In this document: positions 17,105-26,600 of the stretch, one piece after another | Numbering within the stretch: the stretch's first letter is position 1 | Layout of the letters: every line of letters begins with the position of its first letter | Assembly (NCBI GenBank): GCA_944322285.1 | Contig: CALUOR010000024.1 | Location: 1 to 51,291, forward strand | DNA length: 51,291 nucleotides | Direction: 5' to 3' | Origin: an uncultured Bacteroides sp. | GTDB lineage: Bacteria; Bacteroidota; Bacteroidia; Bacteroidales; Bacteroidaceae | Notes under the pieces: generated by a model | The model's database searches: none | Seen by the model: only the letters and a program-made list of their open reading frames with translations | Told to the model about the DNA's origin: nothing | Program-made: the position numbers and the translations under genes

Positions 17105-19540
17105 CAAACCATTTCCCCCTTTCAGTTTATACGCCTTCCCCGGACGAGTATCTACATCGTATTCATACACGGCGGGTACATCGGTCTGCGGCTTCCCCTT
17201 CAATTCAGGAGAGAAAAGCGGCGCTTTCACTTCCGCCGGAGCAAACAAGGCATTCGGACAATCGCCCATGGCCTTGCGCAAGCCTTTACCCTTCAACGGA
17301 ACGTAGGAACGGATGCGTAACGTGCCGCCTATCGTGGAACGCACGGTAGCTTCTTTCAATGTGCCGTCCATCCATTTCATATCCACTTCAAAGCCGCCAC
17401 GGGCACGAAGTCCCTTCACCTGTCCGTCCGCCCAAGCCGCAGGCAAAGCCGGTAGAAGATGCACCGCACCGTCGTGGCTCTGCAAAAGCATCTCCGCAAT
17501 GCCCGCCGTAGCTCCAAAGTTACCGTCAATTTGGAAAGGCGGATGAGCGTCGAACAGGTTGGGATAGGTGCGGCCTTCCGGATATTTCCTCGCTTCGGCG
17601 TCGCTGGGCAAAAGCTGGAGCATGTTGCTAATCAAACGGTAGGCATGGTCGCCGTCAAGCATACGCGCCCAGAAATTGATTTTCCAACCCATGCTCCATC
17701 CCGTTGCCTTGTCGCCACGCTGTTCCAACGTGGTACGTGCCGCCCGGAACAGTTCCGGTTGGCTGAACGGTGAAATCTGATTGCTGGGATACAAACCGTA
17801 GAGATGCGAGATGTGGCGGTGCTCATCGTTCGGATCGTCCATGTCCTGTAACCATTCCTGCAACTGACCATATTTGCCTACCTGCATGGGCGGCAAGCAA
17901 TTTATCATCTGCCGCAAAGAATCCTGAAACATCTTCCCGTCGCCCACGATGCGGGCAGCCTGCAACGTGTTGCACAACGCATCGAACACAATCTGATTGT
18001 CCATGGTGCATCCGCCTGTTATAGGACCGTGTTCGGGAGAAACAGACGGAGCGACTACCCACCAGTGGTATTGCGGATGCTCCACCAGGAAGTCCAAGAA
18101 AAACCGCGCCGTGCCTTTCAGCACCGGATAATAACGTTGGAGGAACTCCTTGTCGCCGGAGAACAAATAATGCTGCCACAGATGTTGGGCCAGCCAGGCA
18201 CCGCCGGTAGGCCATGTGCCAGGGCCGGCATAATCCACCAGTCCGGCAATACGCCACAGGTCTGTGTTGTGATGGGTCACCCAACCGTGGCACCCATACA
18301 TGTCACGGGCCGTTACAGCTCCCGTGTGCGACAAATCCTCAAGCATGGAGAACAAAGGCTCGTGCATCTCAGCCAGATTAGTAACCTCTGCCGGCCAATA
18401 GTTCATCTCCGTATTGATGTTGATGGTATATTTGCTATCCCATGGGGCATACACCTTGTCGTTCCAGATACCTTGCAGATTGGCCGGTTGCCCACCCGGT
18501 TGGGAGGAAGAAATCAGGAGGTAACGCCCATACTGGAACAACAAGGCAGGCAAAGACACGTCCTTCCCTTGGTTGAAATCCCGGATGCGTATATCCGTTT
18601 CACGTTGAGAAACCATGTCGGCCTCCTCTCCCAAAGTCAGTTGTACACGGTCAAACACTTCCTTGTAACGAGTCACATGCCGGTTCAACGCTTTCGTATA
18701 GGGCACCTGCATGGCTTGTTCCAAGCAACGCTCCGCCCGGGCTACCGCGTCACCGCTCACATCGTGATAGTTCACGTAGTTGGTGGCGGCGGAAATGTAG
18801 AGCGTGGCTTCCTGCGCCTCGGAAATTTCCAAAGCATCGGCAGCCTCCTCCACCACACCGTCTGTAAGTACCTTCACCCGGCATTCGGCCCGGAGCGCAC
18901 TCGGCACGCCCTCCAGTCCTATCCCCTGGCAAGAGATGGAGAGCATACCGTCCTTTCCCTGTACATGGTGCTCCAACGGGGCATCGTAACGAACTTTGAA
19001 ATTCAGTTTGCCATCCTTCCCCGCCTCCATGCGCATGATGATGACGCTGTCGGTAAAGGAAGCGAAAACGGTACGGGTGTAATCCACTCCATTGATTTTG
19101 TAACGGGTAGTAGCCGTGGCATCGGACAAATCCAAGTCACGATAGAAGTCCGTGACCCGGTCATGTCCTTCAAAATCCAAAAAGAGGCTTCCCATCGGCA
19201 GGTAACACATGCCATGTTTTCCGGAAAAGAAATTGGCGTCCACCAAGCTCTGCGCCTCACGGTTCTTTCCTTCAAATATCAACTGACGGATGACCGGAAG
19301 GACATACCGTGCGTTCGGATTGTTATTGGCGTAGGGCGAGCCTGCCCAAAAAGTTTCTTCATTCAGTTGGAGTTCCTCACGTTCCGTACCTCCATAAACC
19401 ATGGCACCCAAACGGGAATTGCCGATTGGAAGGGCTTCCGTCCAATTACCGGCGGGTCGGCTGTACCACAACTTCAAATCGCCGGCGAAGGCGGAAAGCC
19501 CCATCCCAATCATACATACACACACTATTATTTTCTTCAT
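17102..19540 (-). CDS. GH95 family alpha-L-fucosidase (or alpha-L-galactosidase)
   Basis: This is a complete 812-aa exported protein with a signal peptide ending near LSAFAG. The N-terminal beta-sandwich ([35 protein letters not shown]) leads into an alpha/alpha-six barrel. Likely catalytic residues are the Asn pair of [11 protein letters not shown] (N374, N376), E503 in SVSPEHGP and D672 in [12 protein letters not shown], matching the Asn/Asn/Glu/Asp set known for the family. Inverting release of alpha-1,2-L-fucose is the commonest activity; alpha-L-galactosidases also occur in GH95. It follows the GH31 gene and precedes susC. Fucose on galactosylated xyloglucan side chains would be a fitting substrate. 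Confidence 0.92.
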   Translation of the reverse strand: MKKIIVCVCMIGMGLSAFAGDLKLWYSRPAGNWTEALPIGNSRLGAMVYGGTEREELQLNEETFWAGSPYANNNPNARYVLPVIRQLIFEGKNREAQSLVDANFFSGKHGMCYLPMGSLFLDFEGHDRVTDFYRDLDLSDATATTRYKINGVDYTRTVFASFTDSVIIMRMEAGKDGKLNFKVRYDAPLEHHVQGKDGMLSISCQGIGLEGVPSALRAECRVKVLTDGVVEEAADALEISEAQEATLYISAATNYVNYHDVSGDAVARAERCLEQAMQVPYTKALNRHVTRYKEVFDRVQLTLGEEADMVSQRETDIRIRDFNQGKDVSLPALLFQYGRYLLISSSQPGGQPANLQGIWNDKVYAPWDSKYTININTEMNYWPAEVTNLAEMHEPLFSMLEDLSHTGAVTARDMYGCHGWVTHHNTDLWRIAGLVDYAGPGTWPTGGAWLAQHLWQHYLFSGDKEFLQRYYPVLKGTARFFLDFLVEHPQYHWWVVAPSVSPEHGPITGGCTMDNQIVFDALCNTLQAARIVGDGKMFQDSLRQMINCLPPMQVGKYGQLQEWLQDMDDPNDEHRHISHLYGLYPSNQISPFSQPELFRAARTTLEQRGDKATGWSMGWKINFWARMLDGDHAYRLISNMLQLLPSDAEARKYPEGRTYPNLFDAHPPFQIDGNFGATAGIAEMLLQSHDGAVHLLPALPAAWADGQVKGLRARGGFEVDMKWMDGTLKEATVRSTIGGTLRIRSYVPLKGKGLRKAMGDCPNALFAPAEVKAPLFSPELKGKPQTDVPAVYEYDVDTRPGKAYKLKGGNGL

Positions 19541-19561
19541 TGTCTTTCAAAGGTATTATGG

Positions 19562-19742
19562 TAAATGATAATTTATCTTTTAGGAGTTAAGGAGTTAAGA
19601 AGTTAAGTAGTTAAGCCGATAGTTGGCTTATCATATACGCAAAGAAGCTATTGGCTTAACTCCTAACGGAGCGAAGCGGAGTGATAACTCCTTTAATTCC
19701 TTAACTCCTTAAGCGCGCTTGCGCGCGCTAAATTCCCATTTA
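19562..19742. repeat. TIR element F: shared ends around a GAGTTAAG-repeat palindrome
   Basis: The ends are TAAATGATAATTTA (19562-19575) and CTAAATTCCCATTTA (19728-19742). The left core is a run of about 8-bp repeats (GAGTTAAG, AAGTTAAG, TAGTTAAG); the right core holds the complement (TTAACTCC). A GCGCGC hairpin lies next to the right end. It fills the GH95-GH31 gap, and no coding signal is seen. Confidence 0.7.
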
Positions 19743-19758
19743 TAAAACAACATGCACC

Positions 19759-22356
19759 TTAAAACCTGATAACAACCTTTTTACCTTCATAGTTAAAGTC
19801 TTGTTCCTCTATACCCTTTTCAGAAATGAGCTGTACCCGGATGGAACGTTTTTCTACCATTCCCCGGAAGGAGCCTTCCCGTTCGCCGATGGTCAGCCTC
19901 TTCTTCTTGTCATCCCAATCCATGCGGATGTTCGAGTATTGTCCTTTTTCATAATTGTAGTTGGTTCCTTCATCTTCATACATCGTATAGGAACCGTCCG
20001 CTCCGGCAAACACTTTGATCGTCCAAGTCTCTTGACAGGCTTCCTTCATCGTTTGGGGCGTTCCGTCTGCCAACGGCAGAATGGAACCGGCTTTGACGTA
20101 CACGGGAATATGTTCCTTGGCTACAGGAACGTTCCGCCAGCCTTTATCCGTCACATACTTATCGCTCCAGAAATCGTACCATCCGCCTTTAACGGCCGGG
20201 AAATAGACATCCCAATCCTTCACGCCCGCTTCTACGATGGGGGCTACCAGCAGCGAGGGGCCGAACATGTACTGGTACTTTTGCAGAATGGCGGTGTCAT
20301 CGTCCGCAAAATCCATGATTAAAGGACGGAGGAGTGTACCGTTGTTGAAACTGATATTCGCGTTCTCCGAATAGAGGTAAGGAGCCAGCCGGTAACGGGC
20401 GGCAAGCGACTGACGGGCAAGAGCCACTACTTCCTCGCCATAGTTCCAGAACTCAGTGTTCGACTGATAGCCGTGTACCCGCATCAAGGGTAAAAAGACT
20501 CCGGTCTGTACCCAACGCATCATACATTCCTTATAAGCTGGATTGGTGTATTGGTCACCCGGACGAAAGAAGCCTCCCGCATCGTAAGTCCACCAGGGAA
20601 GTCCGGAAACAGACATGCTCAGTCCGCTGACTATCTGCCGGCGCAGGGTGTTCCAGTCATTGCCGACATCGCCCGACCAAGTCGTAGTGGCATAACGCTG
20701 CATACCGGGGAAGCCGCTACGGGTCAGAATCATGGAACGTTTCTGAGGAGCGTCCTTGCGTAAGCCTTCATAAACCGTTTTGTTGACCAATAGAGGATAG
20801 CAGTTTCTGAACACTTCTCCGGGTAATTTCCCATCGGCTACTTTCCGTCCCAACAAATCATCGTTCTCCGGCTCAGTCGCATCCTGCCACCAGGCGTCTA
20901 TCCCGTGCGTTAAAAGTCCCCGGCTGAAGTTCTCCCAATAGAAAGCGGCCGCTTCCGGATTGAAGAAGTCCACCCATGAAGTGCCGGGAATAAAGTAACT
21001 TTTTTGCGCCATCGCTTTTCCCACTTCGGAAGCAGGTTCTACCTTAGACCACACGGAAACCATCAGTCTCGTGTCCTGCCCGTGCAGTTTCTCCACCATC
21101 TCCGTGGGATTCGGATAGTTATTCTCGTCAAACTTCATGGCATTCCATCCGTAGCGTCCCCAGTATTGCCAGTCCTGCACAATTACGTCCATCGGCAGTC
21201 TGTCCTTACGGAAGCGAGCGGCCGTCTCCAGCACTTCCTGCTGGTTGTGGAAGCGTTCACGACAATGGATATAGCCCAAAGCCCAGTCCGGAAACAGGGG
21301 GACACGTCCCGTCAGTTCCCGGTAGGAAGCAATCACCTCATCGGCTCCACCGCAGAATACGGTATAGTCCACACTTTCCGCTACCGGCGAGCGAAGCACC
21401 GTCTCGTTGTCCACCGCTTTATAAAACACTTTCGGCTTGTCGTTCTTCTCCAACTCCGCTTCCACGTTATAAGTACCTGCCTCTAACTCCACAATCGTTG
21501 AAGTCGTAGGCGGCAGCCACGTGTTTTCCATGTCGAAGATGGTTTTGTCCCCTATGCGCAGGTGATACTTGCGTGCCATCGTCTGCCCTACATCCAGCAG
21601 AATGGAGTAACGCCCCTTCGCAGGGATGGTCAACTTGGAGGCGAAAACGAAATTCTCGCGCATCTCCTTTTTGCCTCCTTCGGTCGAAGTCACGTCTACT
21701 TCCTTCGCCTCGCCTTCTTTCCGGGAAGGAAGCAATTCGATAACCTCGTCCGCCGGATTGAAATCGGTCAGTCCGTAGTTATTCCAAAGTACACCATATC
21801 CTTTATTGGATACGAACAGAGGAATGGAAATTTGCGTGTTTACTTGCGTAAGTCGGCGTGTCAGTCCGCGCACGTCCAGCCATCCGTCCTGAAACTGGCC
21901 CAAGCCGAAAAGATGTTCGTCTTCCGGCGTATAGAATCTCTGTGTCGCGCAGTAGGTGTTCATGCCTTGAACAGAAGACTGCGTAAGCTGACGGCCGTAT
22001 TCCCGCAAAACCGTATTCCCCTCCGGAGACAAGAAGGTGACCAGTCCTGTCTCCTTATCTACTTGGGCTGTCATGTCGGGCAACTTGACGGAAACCGCCT
22101 TTTTACCCTCCTTTACGGTAAACGATCTCTCCGTTTCGTTGTTGATGTAAACCCATTCCGGCAACGACATCCCCGAAGGTCGTTTTACGAATTTCACTCT
22201 GATTGTATTGGACGACAAGGGATAGAGTTGCAGTTCTCCATCCGCCATTTTGAATACGACCCGTTCCTTCTCTTTCTGAAAGGAACGTACAGCTTGCGAC
22301 CAGCCTTCTACCCAAAAGCAAAATAAGGCAACTAATAAATAAACTAACTTCTTCAT
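19759..22356 (-). CDS. GH31 family alpha-glycosidase (alpha-xylosidase/alpha-glucosidase type)
   Basis: The ATG at 22356 gives 865 aa with a signal peptide (LVYLLVALFCFWVEGWSQA); an ATG three codons upstream is possible. The N-terminal beta-sandwich is followed by the GH31 barrel, with nucleophile D492 (WWQDATEPEN) and acid/base D563 (WSGDVGNDW). The C-terminus has the usual beta domains. A divergent segment sits where the other GH31 carries PA14 (around RKYHLRIGDKTIFDMENTW). It is clearly a separate paralogue, so it may act on a different linkage or chain length. It is the first enzyme gene after the HTCS; its transcript may start about 500 bp upstream at the putative HTCS promoter. Confidence 0.9.
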   Translation of the reverse strand: MKKLVYLLVALFCFWVEGWSQAVRSFQKEKERVVFKMADGELQLYPLSSNTIRVKFVKRPSGMSLPEWVYINNETERSFTVKEGKKAVSVKLPDMTAQVDKETGLVTFLSPEGNTVLREYGRQLTQSSVQGMNTYCATQRFYTPEDEHLFGLGQFQDGWLDVRGLTRRLTQVNTQISIPLFVSNKGYGVLWNNYGLTDFNPADEVIELLPSRKEGEAKEVDVTSTEGGKKEMRENFVFASKLTIPAKGRYSILLDVGQTMARKYHLRIGDKTIFDMENTWLPPTTSTIVELEAGTYNVEAELEKNDKPKVFYKAVDNETVLRSPVAESVDYTVFCGGADEVIASYRELTGRVPLFPDWALGYIHCRERFHNQQEVLETAARFRKDRLPMDVIVQDWQYWGRYGWNAMKFDENNYPNPTEMVEKLHGQDTRLMVSVWSKVEPASEVGKAMAQKSYFIPGTSWVDFFNPEAAAFYWENFSRGLLTHGIDAWWQDATEPENDDLLGRKVADGKLPGEVFRNCYPLLVNKTVYEGLRKDAPQKRSMILTRSGFPGMQRYATTTWSGDVGNDWNTLRRQIVSGLSMSVSGLPWWTYDAGGFFRPGDQYTNPAYKECMMRWVQTGVFLPLMRVHGYQSNTEFWNYGEEVVALARQSLAARYRLAPYLYSENANISFNNGTLLRPLIMDFADDDTAILQKYQYMFGPSLLVAPIVEAGVKDWDVYFPAVKGGWYDFWSDKYVTDKGWRNVPVAKEHIPVYVKAGSILPLADGTPQTMKEACQETWTIKVFAGADGSYTMYEDEGTNYNYEKGQYSNIRMDWDDKKKRLTIGEREGSFRGMVEKRSIRVQLISEKGIEEQDFNYEGKKVVIRF

Positions 22357-22374
22357 ATAAAACATTTACAAAAT

Positions 22375-22602
22375 TAAATGATAATTTCGCGTTGTGTTTA
22401 ATGGCACACAGATGACACTGATGAGACAGATTTACACAGATTTTTATTATGATATCTGTCATGTCGAGCTTGTCGAGACATCTCACGTAACACATGTGAG
22501 AAGTATTACATGAGACCCCTCGACTACGCTCAGGGTGACAGATACATCTGTGGTTATCTCGTGAAATCTGTGTCATCTGTGTGCCATCTAAATTCCCATT
22601 TA
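22375..22602. repeat. TIR element C: palindromic repeat with REP-like core
   Basis: The ends are TAAATGATAATTTCGC (22375-22390) and CTAAATTCCCATTTA (22588-22602). The core is nearly the reverse complement of element A (GGCACACAGATGACAC near both ends; GTCGAGCTTGTCGAGACATC and the GAGCGTAGTCGAGGGG-type string in the middle). It lies 18 bp upstream of the GH31 start. Confidence 0.75.
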
Positions 22603-22722
22603 TAGTACAAGTCGCTTATCAATGCGACATTTTACAACAAACAAAATTAACGGTTTCCTTTCTCCTGACAATAGTATTAATTCGGCAAATAATGGTAAAA
22701 TATCGACTTTCTTAAGAGAAAG

Positions 22723-22762
22723 AAAAGGAGGTTTCGGATTCCATCGTCCGAAACCACCTTTT
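22723..22762. terminator. strong bidirectional hairpin in the GH31 leader
   Basis: AAAAGG-A-GGTTTCGGA pairs with TCCGAAACC-A-CCTTTT: 15 base pairs with one mismatch and an 8-nt loop. On the minus strand it is followed by CTTTTCTTTCTC, so RNA started at the putative HTCS promoter (about 22855) would end after roughly 140 nt. It could be an attenuator or the end of a small RNA. Confidence 0.65.
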
Positions 22763-22859
22763 ATATCCCCAAAAACAATCTTTATAAACTCTGTCCCATA
22801 CTCGCCATTCCTTTGCATGAAAAGTATCAACCGCTACATCATCGTTTCATTCAACGGTA

Positions 22860-22929
22860 CAAAAATATCCTTGCTATACACAGAAAAGAGGAAGAAATAG
22901 AGCAAAAAAAGGAAGGAATCCGCTAAACA
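22860..22929 (-). promoter_or_regulatory. putative HTCS-controlled promoter upstream of GH31 (copy 2 of 2)
   Basis: TATTTTTG on the minus strand (22867-22860) is an exact -7 box. The block 22894-22929 matches the susC operator at 29 of 36 positions, and the spacing to the -7 box is the same (27 bp). The GH31 ATG is about 500 bp downstream, with a terminator-like hairpin and repeat element C in between. The rest of the 22357-23699 gap holds elements C and D, a 22-bp-period array and no convincing gene. Confidence 0.65.
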
Positions 22930-23071
22930 ATAATATGTACGGGTACATTATTATATAGAAACTCCATCCATAAATACATTCCACCACCTCACCCATCCAA
23001 CGTATTAATTTCCGCCGGACGCCGCACATAGTCCACCATCCAACTTTTGATTCTTCCGGGGAATGCGTAGA

Positions 23072-23338
23072 GAAATGATAATTTAGCGTCGTGTTTAATG
23101 GCACACAGATGACACAGATTAGACAGATTTACACAGATTTTAAAGGGCTTCGCCATGTATCTGTCATTAGCTACGCTCAAAACCACTTTTTGATTATTAT
23201 ATTAAGGTATAGTCTGAGCAACGCGAAGAATCTCCCGAACACACTGGGAGATGCTTCACTCCGTTCAGCATGACAAAAGAAATCTGTGGTCATCTTGTAA
23301 AATCTGTGTCATCTGTGTGCCATCTAAATTCCCATTTA
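23072..23338. repeat. TIR element D: shared ends, diverged core
   Basis: The ends are GAAATGATAATTTAGC (23072-23087) and CTAAATTCCCATTTA (23324-23338). The outer core (GGCACACAGATGACACAGAT and its complement) matches elements A and C, but the centre is different: it has a CTCCCGAACACACTGGGAG hairpin in place of the GAGCGTAGTCGAAGGG string. Confidence 0.7.
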
Positions 23339-23480
23339 TAGTAAATATGATTAGTTACTTAAATCTCTTATATTATATAATATGAACAGGCTCTACACCA
23401 CATCGAGAAAGACTTGTTAGCGTTCAGTAACTTCAATTTTGTTAGAATACATTCAAGTGGAAAAACATGCCTTTAAATAG

Positions 23481-23579
23481 GTTAGTAACATAGGCGGCTT
23501 ATGCTAGTAACATAGAGGGGAATGTTAGAAACATTACCCCCCTTAAGTTAGAAACATCATCCCCTTAGGTTAGAAACAT
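23481..23579. repeat. five-copy ~22-bp-period array of GTTAGAAACAT
   Basis: Copies begin at 23481 (GTTAGTAACAT), 23503 (GCTAGTAACAT), 23524, 23547 and 23569 (each GTTAGAAACAT), spaced 22, 21, 23 and 22 bp. Some units sit in small palindromes (GGGGAATGTTAGAAACATTACCCC, given here as a 24-base region at 23517-23540). It lies just past the 3' end of the HTCS gene. Confidence 0.8.
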
Positions 23580-23681
23580 TCAAGAACCTGTTTTGAGGAG
23601 CATTTTGGAAGGGGATAGGGCAAAGCTACTTTAAAACCGTGTAATCCCTGTCATCTGCGACTGAAAAATGAAACACATACA

Positions 23682-23695
23682 TAAATTCCCATTCA
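23682..23695. repeat. solo repeat end TAAATTCCCATTCA
   Basis: TAAATTCCCATTCA, one to two bases away from the ends of elements A-F, lies immediately after the HTCS stop codon. No matching left end was found nearby. Confidence 0.45.
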
Positions 23696-23699
23696 CGCA

Positions 23700-26600
23700 T
23701 CACCTCTCCCCCAACTGCATCACGTATTGCTTGGGCGAAAGGTGCATTTTCTTCTTGAAGGCGTCACGAAAACTCTTGATGTCGTTGAAGCCGCATTTCA
23801 CACAGACGGAGCTGACATTGGTCTCACCACTCTTGAAGAGCTGGACGGCCTTGAAGATGCGGTACTCGTTGATGAAGTCGATGCCGGTCATACCTGTCAT
23901 GGCTTTTATCTTCCGGTAGAAAGAAGAGTGACTCATGCCTAATTTTTCCGCTAAGAAAGCGACACTGAGTTCGGGGTTCATCAGATGTTCATCTATCATC
24001 TCCTTGCATTTCAGCAGGAAGCGTTGCTCTTCTTTGGTATATGTCTTCTCGCTCTGTGTCAATGTATTGGTGATGCTGACCGTTTCCGAACGAGCCAACA
24101 GATGATTAATCCGGTTTCGGAGGTATTTCAGCGAGATAGGTTTGGTAAGATAAGCATCGGCTCCGCTATCGAAAGCCGTTATCTGGTCTTCTTCGCCCAT
24201 CTTGGCAGTCAGCATAATCACCGGGATGTGCGCCAACGTCTTGTCCGCTTTCAGCAAGTGCAGAAACTCCATGCCATCGAGCTTGGGCATCATGATGTCG
24301 CAAATCACCAACTCGGGAAGCTCCTTTCGTACTAATTCCAGACCATCCATGCCATTGGTGGCTTTCAGTACCCGGAAATCTTCCACTAACGAGCGTTCCA
24401 GCATTTCCAGTATCTCCGGCTCATCGTCTATCAACAGGATGGTATACCCGGCGGCAGGCGAAGAAACCTGTACATCCGACACCGTAGATACTTGGGAGGT
24501 TATCGCGGGAGCGGACGTCTCTATTTCTTCCACCGGTGCTTCGTCTGTCGCTTCCGTCAGAGGCAAGGTAAAACTGAACGTCGCTCCTTTCCCAGGTTCG
24601 CTTTTCACCCGCACGGTGCCTCCGTGCAGTTCCACCAAATGTTTCACGAAAGAAAGCCCGATGCCGTCTCCGGTCGAAGTGGTGGAGGTAGGATTTACCT
24701 GGAAGAAACGGTCGAACACCCTATCCTGCAAATCCTTAGGGATGCCGATGCCGTTGTCCTCCACGTCAAATACTACTTCGTGTACCGTCTCGTGGATGGA
24801 CAATACGACCTTGCCTCCTTCCGGCGTGTACTTGAACGCATTGGAGATTAAATTAGACAAAATGATTTCCAGCTTTTCCGCATCGAAAGCAACCTTGATA
24901 AGCGTCTTTTCGGGCAGGAAGTGGAATATAATGCTTTTCTGCTGGCAAAGTGCCTCGTAGTCGGGCACTAAGTCCTTGCAAAACGAAACGATGTTTTGGC
25001 TATGTAATGTCAGTTGCAGTTTCCCTTGTTCCAACTTCCGGAGGTCTATCATGCGGGTGATGAGTTTGGTCAGCTTCATGGCGTTGCGGTACATGGCAGA
25101 CAAGTAGGACTTGGGTACAGAAACCGTCCGTTTGTTTTCGCTCATCAGTTCTTCCAAGGGGGCCGTTATCAGGAAGATAGGCGTGCGCAATTCGTGAACG
25201 ACGTTGGTGTAGAAACGCAGCTTGGCTTCGTTGATATTTCGGGCGGTCTCTTTCTCTATCTCTTTCAGCCGGACCAAATGTTTGATGTTCAGTTCGTGGC
25301 GGTAGAACAAAAAAGCGGAAAAAAGCGCGCCGGCTATGAGCAACGTCCATAGGCACCATGCCCATCCCGTCTGCCACCATGGAGGGGTGATAATAAAACG
25401 TAGTGTGGCGGCTTCCGTATTCCAACGTCCTGAACGATCTGATGACTTTACATGAAACACATACTCTCCGGGTGGAACATTGGTGTAAGACACTTGTTGC
25501 TTGTTGCCAAGGTCCTGCCAATTTTGTTCAAATCCTTCCATATGGCATGTATACTGTATCTCTTCCGGCGCAAGCATTTCGGCCGTAGAAAAGCGGATGA
25601 TGAAGAAATTCCTGTTATAAGGGAGAGTTATTGTTTTTCCACCCTTATCATGCCAATGAAAACTTTCTTCCGGATGATCTAAAAATTCCAATGCCTGAAA
25701 ACAAATGGAATTATCCTTGGGGTGTTGACGGATTTCGGACGGATTGAAATACACCAAGCCTTTAGTAAATCCCATGTAAATGAACATGCTGTCCCGTGCA
25801 CAAGCGTGATAATTAAACTGAGCATTCTTCCAATTCTCCATCCCGGCTATATGGATAAAGGAATCATCTTGAGGAGTATATTTGTACAGTCCTTTATAAG
25901 TACCCATCCACAAACAGCCTTGAGCGTCTTCCACAATGCTGACAACCCGATTATTGGCAAGCTCCCTCCGATCGGCATAAGAAAACAGTTCCGATGTTTC
26001 TAAATCCAACTTGAAGAGTCCGCTATACGTAGAAAGCCATAAATTGCGGGCGGAGTCCTTATGGATGTAAGGAGCACCAAAGAATGAAAACGGAAGATCT
26101 TCCGAACTTTCGTCGTAATGGGCTAAGATAGTATGCTTTTTTCTATCCAATTTGTACAAACCGGCATAACTCGAACCAATCCAAGCGGTATCACCATCGA
26201 ACACGACACTTGAAGCGCCGAAAACATCATCTATAGTTGTAAGATTATCACTCCGGGTATTGAGTACCAACAAAACATTCCCCAAAATCCAAATGTTGCC
26301 TTCATCGTCCCGTTGTACGCTTGAAACCTGATTGGCAGTATAGACCTTACTTAACGCCGAAAGATCATAATGCTTGAAAATATGTGTAGAACGGGAGAAA
26401 CGGTACAAACCTTTCTCGTAGACACCCATCCAGATGTATTGGTCGTCGGCGCACATACCCATCGTGTTGTTTCCGCTTATGGCGTTATTTTGGTAAGAGT
26501 AGACCATGCTCTTCCCGGTTGTTCTGTCATAAATGTTCAGTCCGCCACCATCCAGCCCCACATAGATTTTATCCTTTGTAGGGCAAATGGCCGTAACAAC

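Noticed and set aside
18029-19564. Long open frame (511 codons) on the plus strand opposite GH95
   Set aside because: It is antisense to a complete, motif-rich GH95 gene and has no recognisable domain, signal or promoter.
22600-22830. 72-76 aa frame upstream of GH31
   Set aside because: It runs through a strong terminator hairpin and ends in a repeat element; no family is recognised. It is discussed as leader instead of listed as a gene.
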